From an uncultured Collinsella sp. (GTDB lineage Bacteria > Actinomycetota > Coriobacteriia > Coriobacteriales > Coriobacteriaceae), in assembly GCA_937925715.1 (NCBI GenBank), contig CALAMG010000028.1:47217-111216 (forward strand): DNA of 64,000 nucleotides, read 5' to 3'. Below the pieces are notes generated by a model. That model made no database searches. It was given only the letters and a program-made list of their open reading frames with translations, and was not told the origin of the DNA. Numbering within the stretch: the stretch's first letter is position 1; the number at the start of each line of letters is the position of its first letter. This document shows, one piece after another, positions 16,222 through 25,639 of the stretch. Position numbers and translations under genes: made by a program.

Positions 16222-16602
16222 CTACTGCATGGTTTCGGGGGCTACCAGGTCGAGCATTTCGTGCAGCTTGTCGCGCGTGACGCCCAAGGCTTCGGCTTGG
16301 CTTGCCGCTTTCGCAAGCAGCTCTTCGATATGGCAGAGCTGGCTTTCACGCAAGAGCTCCTGGTTGCCCTCGGCGACAAAACAGCCCTTGCCCTGCACGG
16401 TGCAGATAAACCCGAGCTGCTCCAGGTCGGCGTAGGCGCGCTTGGTAGTGATGACGCTCACGCCAAGATCGCTCGCGAGTGCACGGATGCTGGGGAGTTT
16501 TGCTCCCGCGGCGAGCGTGCCCGATAAGATCTGAGCTTTGACCTGCGAGGCTATTTGCTCGTAGATGGGTTTATCGCTCGAATTGGATAGGATGATGTCC
16601 AC
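16222..16602 (-). CDS. GntR-family (YtrA type) transcriptional regulator
   Basis: The 126-residue protein has a winged helix-turn-helix (PIYEQIASQVKAQILSGTL; LPSIRALASDLGVS; TTKRAYADLEQLGF) followed by only about 50 residues. This is the minimal effector region of the YtrA subfamily, which normally represses an adjacent ABC transporter operon. Here the ABC genes follow in the same orientation, and a long dyad with GTGTATATA / TATATACAC arms lies just upstream of the start (16630-16663), consistent with autorepression. Ligands of this subfamily are mostly unknown; several respond to envelope stress. Confidence 0.92.
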   Translation of the reverse strand: MDIILSNSSDKPIYEQIASQVKAQILSGTLAAGAKLPSIRALASDLGVSVITTKRAYADLEQLGFICTVQGKGCFVAEGNQELLRESQLCHIEELLAKAASQAEALGVTRDKLHEMLDLVAPETMQ

Positions 16603-16629
16603 AGCGGCTCCTTAGCTGATGGGCTACAC

Positions 16630-16663
16630 GTGTATATAACCGGTAAGCACAGTATATATACAC
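16630..16663 (-). promoter_or_regulatory. Candidate GntR/YtrA operator
   Basis: An inverted repeat of nine bases (GTGTATATA at 16630-16638, TATATACAC at 16655-16663) lies 28-61 bp upstream of the gntR start. YtrA-type repressors typically bind GTGTA...TACAC dyads, so this is the likely autoregulatory site. A second TACAC-like half-site follows at 16665-16670. Confidence 0.7.
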
Positions 16664-16712
16664 TATACACAGTTATGCAAGAGGTAAATAGGGATTGTCC
16701 GCTCGTTCATTC

Positions 16713-17010
16713 ATCTCAATCTGTAACATCTGGAACCGATTTGGACGGCTACCTGTTACAGATTGAGATTTTGCTGGCGGGCCCCACCTGGTTGTCTCAA
16801 TCTGTAACAACTGGAGAAGATTTTGGCTGCTAGATGTTACAGATCGAGACATTGGGCACCCGTCTATCCTTATATCTCAATCTGTAACAGATGGACCCGT
16901 TTTGAGTGGCTACCTGTTACAGATTGAGATCTTTCTGGGACGCCCACCTGTTTGTCTAAATCTGTAACAGGAAGAGGTTCAAAAACCGTCTAGATGTTAC
17001 AGATCGAGAC
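16713..17010. repeat. Regular array of four 57-bp hairpins at 80-bp period
   Basis: Four palindromic units lie at 16713-16769, 16794-16850, 16874-16930 and 16954-17010. Each has 16-nt arms (consensus RTCTCAATCTGTAACA and its complement) around a 25-nt variable loop, and units are separated by 23-24 nt. The eight arms start at 39-41-bp steps with alternating orientation. Units 1 and 3 share arm variants, as do 2 and 4, so the array looks like a duplicated 160-bp dimer. No protein gene fits here; the array fills most of the 552-bp gap between gntR and prfC. Function is unknown (operator array, structured RNA or bacterial interspersed palindrome). Confidence 0.9.
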
Positions 17011-17154
17011 AAACTGCTGCGGAGTGCCGCCATCGACTGCTACCCTAGGCCCCAACTGATGAATTTGTCCTGACAGGTGCCCTATGCCGAGATTTCGCGG
17101 CTACAATAGTACGGTTACATCGACGTAATGCACTTAATGCAAGAAAGGATCCGC

Positions 17155-18768
<1,614 letters not shown>

Positions 18769-18773
18769 CGCAT

Positions 18774-18808
18774 CGGCGCGGTGGTCCTGTGGGGCTGCCG
18801 CGCCGTTT
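18774..18808 (+). terminator. Intrinsic terminator after prfC
   Basis: An 8-bp GC stem (CGGCGCGG / CCGCGCCG) with a 16-nt loop is followed by TTTGTTTG, six bases after the prfC stop codon. Confidence 0.75.
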
Positions 18809-18868
18809 GTTTGCCTTATGCCGCGCGAGCGGCTATCATACCCACCGTCGTCTCAAGACCGGGGCGTC

Positions 18869-18897
18869 CGAGCAGTTCGGGTCCGATATCCTGCTCG
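18869..18897 (+). other. Hairpin in the leader of the VUT transporter gene
   Basis: A 7-bp stem (CGAGCAG / CTGCTCG) with a 15-nt loop lies 28 bp before the VUT start codon and is followed by AAACCTAAAACC and the ribosome site. VUT-family queuosine-precursor transporters are often controlled by preQ1 riboswitches, but I could not match any known preQ1 consensus, so only an RNA hairpin is claimed. Confidence 0.35.
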
Positions 18898-18924
18898 TTA
18901 AACCTAAAACCAAAGGAGTACATA

Positions 18925-19647
18925 ATGATCAAGAAGGTCATGGAGGACTACAAGGTCCTGCTGCGGAGCATTCCCGCGGCAACGGTTTCGCTGTTTTTCG
19001 TGAGCGTCATCATGATGAACCTGCTGGCCAACAAGGAGCTCATCAGCCTGCCGTATCTGGCACTCGATTGCGGCTTTGTGGTGAGCTGGGTTTCGTTTTT
19101 GTGCCAGGACATGATTTGCAAGCGCTTTGGCGCCAAGGCATCCATCAAAATCTCTATCCTCGCGCTGCTGGTTAACCTCGCCGTGAGCCTGTGCTTTTGG
19201 GCATGTTCGCTCACGCCCGGCATGTGGGGCGCCTACTACGACACGGGCATGATCGAGGTCAACACCGCCCTTAACGCCACCATCGGCGGCACCTGGTACG
19301 TGGTGCTGGGCTCTTCGCTGGCAATGCTCGTTTCTGCCGTGGTTAACTCCACGCTCAACCAGTCGCTCGGCCGCATGCTCAAAAAGAATAACTTTGCGAG
19401 CTTCGCCTTCCGCTCCTATGTGTCCACGGGTGTTGGCCAGTTTATCGACAACCTGGTCTTTGCCATTGTGGTGAGCCACACGTTCTTTGGTTGGACCTGG
19501 GTGCAGGTCCTTATGTGCTCGCTGACCGGCGCTGTTGCCGAGCTGCTGTGCGAGGTTTTCCTGAGCCCCGTGGGCTACAAGGTCGTGCGCGGCTGGGAGC
19601 GCGAGAATGTGGGCTCCGAGTACCTCGAGCGCCACGCAACCGCCTAA
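18925..19647 (+). CDS. VUT-family (YhhQ-like) queuosine-precursor transporter
   Basis: The 240-residue membrane protein has six predicted helices and belongs to the VUT family (PF02592; YhhQ/QueT-like). Typical features are the N-terminal IMMNLLANKELI, the LDCGFVVSWVSFLCQD segment and the late GQFIDNLVFAIVVSHTFFGW. E. coli YhhQ takes up the queuosine precursors preQ0 and preQ1. Here no queuosine genes are nearby, so the substrate is inferred from family only. ATG 18925 follows AAAGGAG; the longer frame from 18781 overlaps the prfC terminator. The SDR gene follows after 9 bp and is likely co-transcribed. Confidence 0.87.
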   Translation: MIKKVMEDYKVLLRSIPAATVSLFFVSVIMMNLLANKELISLPYLALDCGFVVSWVSFLCQDMICKRFGAKASIKISILALLVNLAVSLCFWACSLTPGMWGAYYDTGMIEVNTALNATIGGTWYVVLGSSLAMLVSAVVNSTLNQSLGRMLKKNNFASFAFRSYVSTGVGQFIDNLVFAIVVSHTFFGWTWVQVLMCSLTGAVAELLCEVFLSPVGYKVVRGWERENVGSEYLERHATA

Positions 19648-19656
19648 GGAGCAAGT

Positions 19657-20337
19657 ATGCGGGTTTTGATCACGGGCGCTTCGGGCGGTATCGGAACCGC
19701 ATGCGTGCAGCGCTTTTTGGACGAGGGCCACGAGGTCGTGGGCTTCGATCTGCTGCCGGCGACGGTCGAACACGAGCGCTACCGCCATCTGATCGTAGAT
19801 GTTCGCGAGCCGGACTCGTTTCCAGGCGACCTTGAACCCCAGGTAATCGTGAATGTTGCCGGTACGCAGGATTCGGCTGACGACATCGCCGCCAACCTGT
19901 ATGGCACCATCAACGTGACCGAGCGCTACGCCTTTGCGGGGGAGGGGCTTGCCGCCAAGCCGGAGCCGGCTATCAAATCCGTGGTCAATGTGGGGTCGGC
20001 GAGCGGGCATACGGGATCGGAGTTTCCCGACTATGCCGCCAGCAAGGGCGGCGTTATCGCCTACACCAAGAACCTTGCAAACCGTCTGGCGCCGCAGGCT
20101 ATCGCCAACAGTGTGGACCCGGGTGGCGTTATCACGCCGCTCAACCGTTGCGTGATGGAAGACGAACACCTGTGGAACCAGATTATGGAGCTCACGCCGC
20201 TTAAGCGCTGGGCCACCGCCCAAGAGATTGCCGAGTGGATCTACTTTGTGGGCGTGACCAACCGGTTTATGACCGGGCAGAGTCTGCTAATCGATGGCGG
20301 CGAGGCCGGCCGCACACAATTTATTTGGCCCGAGTAG
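19657..20337 (+). CDS. Short-chain dehydrogenase/reductase
   Basis: The 226-residue classical SDR has the NAD(P)-binding GASGGIG motif at residues 7-13, VNVAG at about 67, the catalytic YAASK (Tyr and Lys) at about 128 preceded by a serine (NVGSASG), and a C-terminal segment with LLIDGG. SDRs carry out NAD(P)H-dependent carbonyl/alcohol interconversion in the cytosol. The substrate is not evident. It starts 9 bp after the VUT transporter, indicating one operon, and is closed by a terminator at 20341-20374. Confidence 0.9.
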   Translation: MRVLITGASGGIGTACVQRFLDEGHEVVGFDLLPATVEHERYRHLIVDVREPDSFPGDLEPQVIVNVAGTQDSADDIAANLYGTINVTERYAFAGEGLAAKPEPAIKSVVNVGSASGHTGSEFPDYAASKGGVIAYTKNLANRLAPQAIANSVDPGGVITPLNRCVMEDEHLWNQIMELTPLKRWATAQEIAEWIYFVGVTNRFMTGQSLLIDGGEAGRTQFIWPE

Positions 20338-20340
20338 CAA

Positions 20341-20374
20341 AACGCGCCCGATGGAAGCCGTCGAGCGCGTTTTT
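20341..20374. terminator. Terminator between convergent SDR and ung genes
   Basis: A 7-bp stem AACGCGC / GCGCGTT with a 17-nt internal region is followed by TTTT, four bases after the SDR stop codon. The internal CGA..TCG can extend the pairing. It lies between convergent genes. Confidence 0.7.
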
Positions 20375-20387
20375 GATATATCGATTT

Positions 20388-21113
20388 TTAGCCGAGGCAA
20401 GTCCAGTTGACGGGGGTCGAGCCGTGCTGTTCGAGTAGCCGATTGGCTGCCGAGAAGGGGCGCGACCCCATAAAGGCAGGGAGTTCTGCCGTGGCACGGT
20501 TGGCCGAAAGCGGCGAGGGGTGCGTAGAGGCCAGGCAGAACTTGCCGGTTGCCTTGCCCGCGCCGGTCGTGGCGAGCTTGCCTTCGACCATCTGCTGGGC
20601 AAAGCGACCCCATGCCAAAAAGACTACCGGCTGGGGCAGCCGACAGCAGCGTTCGATAACGTAGTCGGTGAGCGTGCTCCAGCCCAGTTTGGCGTGCGAG
20701 TTCGCGGCATGCTCGCGCACAGTGAGCGTAGTGTTGAGAAGCAGGACGCCCTGTTGTGCCCATGGCGTTAGATCTCCTGTGGCGGGAATGGGGTAGCCCA
20801 GATCGGCATTGAGTTCCTTGTAGATGTTGCGCAGGCTCGGCGGCAACTTGGTTTGCGTCGCGGGGACCGAGAACGATAACCCCATGGCCTGGTTGGGTCC
20901 GTGATAAGGGTCCTGACCTAAGATGACAACCTTGACCTGGTCGGCCGGCGTGTAGGCGAGGGCATTGAGGATGTCGTCTTGTGCCGGGTAGATAGTCTGC
21001 TCGGCACGCAAAAGGGCGATGCGCTCGAGCAGCTGGTTCGTAGTGTCACGTACCGGCTGCGGCGCATCGCCCAGCCAAGTTGTTATGTTGCGGTCGCGAG
21101 TTGCGGTGTCCAT
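20388..21113 (-). CDS. ung: Uracil-DNA glycosylase (family 1)
   Basis: The 241-residue enzyme excises uracil from DNA, the first step of base excision repair. The water-activating motif GQDPYHGPNQAMGLSFS is at about residue 66, a uracil-binding segment is LLNTTLTVREHAANSH at about 124, and the DNA-intercalation loop is HPSPLSA at about 194. All family-1 catalytic residues (Asp of QDPYH, His of HPSPLS) are present. Length is slightly above E. coli Ung (229). The gene stands alone, convergent with the SDR gene. Confidence 0.96.
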   Translation of the reverse strand: MDTATRDRNITTWLGDAPQPVRDTTNQLLERIALLRAEQTIYPAQDDILNALAYTPADQVKVVILGQDPYHGPNQAMGLSFSVPATQTKLPPSLRNIYKELNADLGYPIPATGDLTPWAQQGVLLLNTTLTVREHAANSHAKLGWSTLTDYVIERCCRLPQPVVFLAWGRFAQQMVEGKLATTGAGKATGKFCLASTHPSPLSANRATAELPAFMGSRPFSAANRLLEQHGSTPVNWTCLG

Positions 21114-21200
21114 GGGGCTCCTTTATGGCAGATGCTCTGTTCGCATCTATTGTAAAGGCGTCCGAAGACCTTTGTGTCGCGGCTGCATAAGGAGTGGGGT

Positions 21201-22109
21201 CTACGAGGCTCGCTCGGGCGTTCCTGCCATGCGGGCATGGTCGTGAGCATGCGCATGAAGGCGCGGGAGCTGCACGGTTGCCGCCATGACGCCGGTGAGG
21301 ATGAGGGCGGCGCCAAAGAAGGCGATGGGGCTCAGGACCTCGCCGACCAGGAAGAACGAAAAGACGGCGGAGCAGACCGGCTCGAGCGAGAAGGCGAAGC
21401 CAGTGGTCTCGGCAGGCACGTGGGGCTGCACGAGTGTCTGGGTGATAAAGCCGTAGGCAGAGCAGATGAGCGCGAGGGCAACGACGACCACGATCTCGCT
21501 GGGCGTACTGGGAAGTGTGAAACCGCCAAAGACGCATGCGGCAATGCCCGAGAACAGGCCGCCAAAGCCCAGCTGCCAAACGCCCAGGGACAGCGGATCG
21601 ACTTCTTCGACAAACCGCTTGGCGACAATGATGTGTCCGGCGTAGATAAAGGCGGAGAGCAGCATGATGAGCGCGCCCGGGTTCAGGCTGGTGAAGTCGG
21701 CACCCGAGAGCAGCAACATACCGCAGGTGACGATGGCCGTGCCGATGAGCACCTTGCGCTCGGGGGCGCGACGCAGCAGGGCTGCGTTGGCAAACGGCAC
21801 GATCACGACCGTCAGGCTCTGCAAAAAGCCGGCAGTGGAGGCGGAGGTGAGGCTGGAGCCCAGGCACATGCAGGTGAGCTCGGTTGCCATAATGGCGCCG
21901 ATGATGGCGGCGCGGACCATAAGGTCGCGGTTGATGCGCAACGCGCGCTTGTGGAAGAGCAAAAGGCAGGCCGCGAAGGCGATGATACAGCGCAGCGCAA
22001 CGATGCTCGTGGCGTTCATGCTGTCCATGCCGATCTTCATGAGGGGGTACGAAAAGCCCCATGCGACGGGAACGGAAAATGAGAGCGCGATTGCTTTTTT
22101 GCGATCCAT
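21201..22109 (-). CDS. EamA/DMT-family transporter, divergent from LysR gene
   Basis: The 302-residue protein has ten predicted helices in two EamA repeats (WGFSYPLMKIG start; GALIMLLSAFIYAGHIIVAKRFV at the second repeat; EPVCSAVFSFFLVGE near the end) and a His-rich C-terminal tail (HAHAHDHARM). DMT proteins usually export amino acids, nucleosides or drugs. It is transcribed divergently from the LysR-type gene at 22268, the usual arrangement for a regulator and its target exporter. ATG 22109 is preceded by AAGGAG. The His-rich tail could bind a metal, but this is speculation. Confidence 0.88.
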   Translation of the reverse strand: MDRKKAIALSFSVPVAWGFSYPLMKIGMDSMNATSIVALRCIIAFAACLLLFHKRALRINRDLMVRAAIIGAIMATELTCMCLGSSLTSASTAGFLQSLTVVIVPFANAALLRRAPERKVLIGTAIVTCGMLLLSGADFTSLNPGALIMLLSAFIYAGHIIVAKRFVEEVDPLSLGVWQLGFGGLFSGIAACVFGGFTLPSTPSEIVVVVALALICSAYGFITQTLVQPHVPAETTGFAFSLEPVCSAVFSFFLVGEVLSPIAFFGAALILTGVMAATVQLPRLHAHAHDHARMAGTPERAS

Positions 22110-22267
22110 GGGACTCCTTTTGTTACAGAACGGTTTCGCAAAAAGGATTCTGCTCCCAGATTTGGATGTAGTAAAGCGAATGTATCTTCAGTATGATTAA
22201 GAAACGCTAAAGTTGGTGCGAAAAGCGCTGGCAAAACGTTTTACGGCTGCATTGATGTGGAGGCACG

Positions 22268-23134
22268 ATGGCATCGCGGTATCAGATTGTTTGCATGGTG
22301 GTCGATCGCGGCAGTCTTAAGGGTGCGGCGGACGAGCTGGGCTATACGCAAAGTGCGGTGAGCCAGGCCGTCAAGGCGCTCGAGCGCGAGCTGGGTACCA
22401 CGCTTATCGAGCGCGGTAAGCAGGGCGTTTCGCTTACGCGCGACGGTAAACAATATCTGCCGTACCTGCGCCAGATTGTGACTGCCGAGGCCGAGCTCGA
22501 GGGCAAACGCCAGGAGCTGCTGGGGCTTTCGTCGACCGATATTCGCATTGCGACGTTTACCAACGTGAGTCGAACCGTGTTGCCGCGCGTGATCCGCGAC
22601 TTTGGTGCGCTGCACCCGGGCGTACGCTTCACCCTCAAGCAGGGCGATTACACGCGCAACGCCCAGTGGGTGCACGATGGCGTGGTTGATTTTTGTTTTA
22701 CGGCACGCGGATTTACCGCTGGGCTCGAGAAGCGCGTCGTCTATCACGACGAGTTGGTGGCATTGTTGCCGGCCGCGCATCCGCTGACGGTAAAGGAAAA
22801 GGTGACACTCGCCGACCTGGCGTCTGAGCCGTTTGTGTTGCTGGATGAGGGCGAACAGAGTCTGGTGCTCGATGCATTCGCAACGCATGGGCTGTCGCCG
22901 CACGTGACGAGTGAGGTGACCGACGACTATACCATCATGGCGATGGTGGAGGAAGGTCTAGGCGTGAGTATGCTGTATCGCCGTACCGTTGAGGGCATGC
23001 GGGCCGATATTCGCGTACGTCCCATCGTGCACGCCCCCTCGCGTGACGTGGTGGCGGCTTGGCGCAGCTGGGACACCATGCCCATCGCCACAAGGCGCTT
23101 TATCGACTATATGAGCTCACATATTGTCAATTAA
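22268..23134 (+). CDS. LysR-type transcriptional regulator
   Basis: The 288-residue protein has an N-terminal winged helix (RGSLKGAADELGYTQSAVSQAVKALERELG) and a LysR substrate-binding domain (about 90-285), with IRIATFTNVSRTVLPRVIRDF at its start. It probably binds in the 158-bp gap shared with the divergent DMT gene and controls it in response to an unknown small molecule. The C-terminal segment DDYTIMAMVEEGLGVSML is strongly similar to the one in the LysR protein at 59762-60619, and both sit next to DMT genes. They are likely paralogous regulator/exporter pairs. Confidence 0.92.
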   Translation: MASRYQIVCMVVDRGSLKGAADELGYTQSAVSQAVKALERELGTTLIERGKQGVSLTRDGKQYLPYLRQIVTAEAELEGKRQELLGLSSTDIRIATFTNVSRTVLPRVIRDFGALHPGVRFTLKQGDYTRNAQWVHDGVVDFCFTARGFTAGLEKRVVYHDELVALLPAAHPLTVKEKVTLADLASEPFVLLDEGEQSLVLDAFATHGLSPHVTSEVTDDYTIMAMVEEGLGVSMLYRRTVEGMRADIRVRPIVHAPSRDVVAAWRSWDTMPIATRRFIDYMSSHIVN

Positions 23135-23161
23135 TGACTGGCGTGGCGTTGAGTGCGGTGT

Positions 23162-24544
23162 TTAGCGGGCTGTCGCTTTGGCTTGGGTGGCACGATAGGT
23201 GCGTGCCGGGTGGCAGAGTAGTACCGCCACGACCATAAAGAACGCCGTGGTGCCCAGGCTGATGGGGTAGACCATCATGATGTTCGCAAAGGTGCGGAAG
23301 TGCGGGAACACGCAGAACACCCAATAGAAGCGGATGCCGCAGACGCAGATCATGGTGATGAGGGCGGGCGTGAGCGAGATACCAAAGCCGCGCAGGTAGC
23401 CTGACATGTTTTCGTAGAACATGCTAAAGGCGTACGCCGGGAAGATCGAGCATACGCGGATATAGCCGATCGAGACGATGTTGGGATCGCTGTTGAACAG
23501 CGATAGGATCTCGCGCCCCAAGCCGACAATAACGATAATTGTGGTGAGTGCAACGATACCGCCTTCGACCAGGCAGACCTTGAGTGTTTTGGTGCAGCGG
23601 TCGATCTGGCGGGCACCGTGGTTTTGTCCCACAAAGGTGGTACAAGCCTGGCTAAAGCTGTTGAGCAGGTTGTAGCACACGTACTCCAGGCTCATGGCGG
23701 CGCTCGATGCCGCCATGACCTCGGTGCCCAGGCTGTTGATGGCAGACTGGATGATGATGTTGGCGACGGCAAAGACGGCGCTCTGGATGCCGGCGGGCAG
23801 ACCGATCTTGACGATGCGCTTGAGGGCGACGGGGTCGATAGCCAGGTCGCGTGGGGTGACGCGGACGACGGAGTCGGTCTTGAGCAGGCGGATAAAGAGC
23901 GTAGCGGCACTGACGGTGTAGGCGATGGCGGTGGCGATGGCGACGCCCGCGACGCCCCAGTGGAGTACGGGGACAAAGATGAGGTCCAAGCCAATGTTGA
24001 GGACGGTGGACACGGCAAGCGCCTGCAGCGGCATGCGGGTGATGCCGACGGAGCGGAAGATGGCGGCCTCAAAGTTGTAAAGCAAAATCGAGGGCATGCT
24101 CAGTAAAAAGACGCGCAGGTAGAGCGAAGCGAGCGGCATGGTCTCGGAGGGAACGTTGAGCGCGGCGAGCATGGGCTCGGCAAAGATCTCGCCCAGCGCG
24201 ATGACGACAAAGCCTACGAGCGCCATTAAAATCGAGGTATGGACGGCGCGTTTGACCATGTTTTGGTCGTTACGGCCGATAGCGTTGGCGATGACCACGT
24301 TGGAGCCAAGCGACATGCCAATAAACAGGTTGAGCATAAGACTGGTAAGCGGAACATTGGAGCCGACCGCCGCCATGGCGAGGGTTCCCTGGTCGCCCGA
24401 GAAGTTACCGATGATGACCGTGGCGATGAGGTTCGACAGCTGCTCCAAGATGCTCGTGGCGGCCACGGGGAAGGCGAACAGGGGAATATTGCGCCACAGC
24501 GAGCCGGTGGTCATGTCAATGTGCTTAGATGCGGTGTCAGCCAT
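23162..24544 (-). CDS. MATE-family efflux transporter
   Basis: The 460-residue membrane protein has twelve predicted helices in two MatE repeats. Typical parts are the N-terminal FAFPVAATSILEQLSNLIATVIIGNFSG, GSNVVIANAIGR and, in the second half, GLPAGIQSAVFAVANIIIQSAINSLG and GQNHGARQ. MATE proteins use Na+ or H+ gradients to export drugs and metabolites. The gene is convergent with the LysR gene. Its start lies directly beside a 15-mer (24549-24563) nearly identical to the arms of the hairpin array at 16713, which overlaps the expected ribosome-binding region. Confidence 0.92.
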   Translation of the reverse strand: MADTASKHIDMTTGSLWRNIPLFAFPVAATSILEQLSNLIATVIIGNFSGDQGTLAMAAVGSNVPLTSLMLNLFIGMSLGSNVVIANAIGRNDQNMVKRAVHTSILMALVGFVVIALGEIFAEPMLAALNVPSETMPLASLYLRVFLLSMPSILLYNFEAAIFRSVGITRMPLQALAVSTVLNIGLDLIFVPVLHWGVAGVAIATAIAYTVSAATLFIRLLKTDSVVRVTPRDLAIDPVALKRIVKIGLPAGIQSAVFAVANIIIQSAINSLGTEVMAASSAAMSLEYVCYNLLNSFSQACTTFVGQNHGARQIDRCTKTLKVCLVEGGIVALTTIIVIVGLGREILSLFNSDPNIVSIGYIRVCSIFPAYAFSMFYENMSGYLRGFGISLTPALITMICVCGIRFYWVFCVFPHFRTFANIMMVYPISLGTTAFFMVVAVLLCHPARTYRATQAKATAR

Positions 24545-24548
24545 GCGC

Positions 24549-24563
24549 TCTCAATCTCTAACA
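24549..24563 (-). repeat. Single copy of the array arm sequence before the MATE gene
   Basis: TCTCAATCTCTAACA differs at one base from the TCTCAATCTGTAACA arm used in the 16.7-17.0 kb hairpin array. It starts 5 bp upstream of the MATE start codon. It could be an operator, a relic or chance. Confidence 0.4.
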
Positions 24564-24607
24564 TGCGCTTCAATACTCATTTGCGCAGTCGATGATACTC
24601 CTAATTA

Positions 24608-24640
24608 CCTAGTCATTGGGGACGTTCTTAAATGACTAGG
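24608..24640. repeat. GGGAC-cored palindrome
   Basis: A perfect 10-bp stem (CCTAGTCATT / AATGACTAGG) encloses the loop GGGGACGTTCTTA. It lies in the 151-bp gap between the divergent MATE and rlmA genes, so it is not a simple terminator, and belongs with the other GGGAC-cored elements. Confidence 0.65.
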
Positions 24641-24695
24641 CGGGGGAGGCGTGAGACAATGGTGGGCGTTGTGTTGTTCGCGCTAAGGAGTTGCC

Positions 24696-25511
24696 ATGTT
24701 GTTGTGTCCCGTTTGCCATGAGCCGCTGGTGGATGACGAACGCGGTGCTGCATGCGCGGGCGGACACCGGTTTGACCGCGCTCGTGAGGGCTATCTATAT
24801 CTACTGTGCTCGTCCAAGAGCGGTGACTCCATGGGCGATCCCAAGTCGCAGGCACGCAGCCGTCGTGACTTCCTGAATCGCGGTTACTATGCGCCGTTGC
24901 GCGATGCGATGGTCGAGCTAGTGCGCGAACGAGCTCAGCGGTGCGCGGCTACGTCGGACAAGCCGCTGGCCTTACTCGACATTTGCTGCGGCGAGGGCTA
25001 CTACACCAGTGCCATGGGCGCGGTGCCGGGCGTGGATGCTTACGGTTTCGACCTGGGCAAGGAGATGGTGCGCCTGGCCGCCAAGCGCGGCGACGCGACC
25101 TACTTCGTGGCCAACATGAAGGATATCCCCGTGGCCGATGGCGCCTTCGATATGGTGACCGAGCTCTTTGCTCCCTTTAACGAGCGCGAATTTGCCCGCG
25201 TGCTGGCGCCCGAGGGCTCGCTCTACACCGTGGTGCCGGGCGCCCGTCATCTCTTTGGGCTCAAGGAGGTGCTCTACGACACGCCGTACCTTAACGATGA
25301 GAAGCTGCCGCAGACCACCGAGCTCGAGTTGGTCGGAACGCAGCGGGTATCTGCGAATATTACGCTCCAGACGCAGGCCGACATCGAGGCGGTGTTCCAG
25401 ATGACGCCATACTACTATCGCACGCGCCCTGCCGACAAAGAGCGCCTGGCAAATTTGGACACCCTTCAAACCGACATCGACTTCATCATCGCCGAGTACC
25501 GCCACAGCTAA
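24696..25511 (+). CDS. rlmA: 23S rRNA (guanine-N1)-methyltransferase RlmA
   Basis: The 271-residue protein has the N-terminal zinc-binding module of RlmA (Cys4, Cys7, Cys20, His24), followed by the characteristic GDSMGDPKSQARSRRDFL loop. A class I SAM-binding Rossmann domain follows (LLDICCGEGYYTSAM; FDLGKEMVRLAAKR). Family members methylate N1 of G745 or G748 in helix 35 of 23S rRNA; the latter (RlmAII) contributes to tylosin resistance in producers. Which of the two is meant here cannot be decided by eye. ATG 24696 follows AAGGAG. A terminator-like palindrome begins at the stop codon. Confidence 0.9.
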   Translation: MLLCPVCHEPLVDDERGAACAGGHRFDRAREGYLYLLCSSKSGDSMGDPKSQARSRRDFLNRGYYAPLRDAMVELVRERAQRCAATSDKPLALLDICCGEGYYTSAMGAVPGVDAYGFDLGKEMVRLAAKRGDATYFVANMKDIPVADGAFDMVTELFAPFNEREFARVLAPEGSLYTVVPGARHLFGLKEVLYDTPYLNDEKLPQTTELELVGTQRVSANITLQTQADIEAVFQMTPYYYRTRPADKERLANLDTLQTDIDFIIAEYRHS

Positions 25512-25512
25512 C

Positions 25513-25549
25513 AACCTGCCAAAAAGGGACAGGTTTATTTTGGCAGGTT
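25513..25549 (+). terminator. Perfect hairpin with GGGAC core after rlmA
   Basis: A perfect 12-bp stem (AACCTGCCAAAA / TTTTGGCAGGTT) surrounds the loop AGGGACAGGTTTA, two bases after the rlmA stop, and is followed by TTTAT. It can act as a terminator and is also a member of the GGGAC-cored element family. Confidence 0.7.
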
Positions 25550-25565
25550 TTATCTGGGCAAACGT

Positions 25566-25604
25566 AAAGGGCCGACCGCGGAGATGCGCGATCGGCCCTT
25601 TTTA
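25566..25604. terminator. Terminator between convergent rlmA and membrane-protein genes
   Basis: A 10-bp stem (AAAGGGCCGA / TCGGCCCTTT) with a 16-nt loop is followed by TTT on the plus strand. It sits 36 bp beyond the stop codon of the minus-strand gene at 25640-26041. Confidence 0.85.
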
Positions 25605-25639
25605 GCTGCTTGATAGCAGGGGCTATGGGAGACAGGTGC

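Noticed and set aside
16713..17010. The hairpin array as a CRISPR array
   Set aside because: Repeats alternate in orientation, are only 16 nt, spacers and loops are partly similar to each other (units 1/3 and 2/4), and no cas genes are present in the window.
18769..18924. preQ1 riboswitch before the VUT gene
   Set aside because: I could not match conserved preQ1 sequence elements; only a hairpin is reported.
22121..22129. TGTTACAGA before the DMT gene as another array-arm copy
   Set aside because: Only nine bases match, expected by chance about once in a window of this size.
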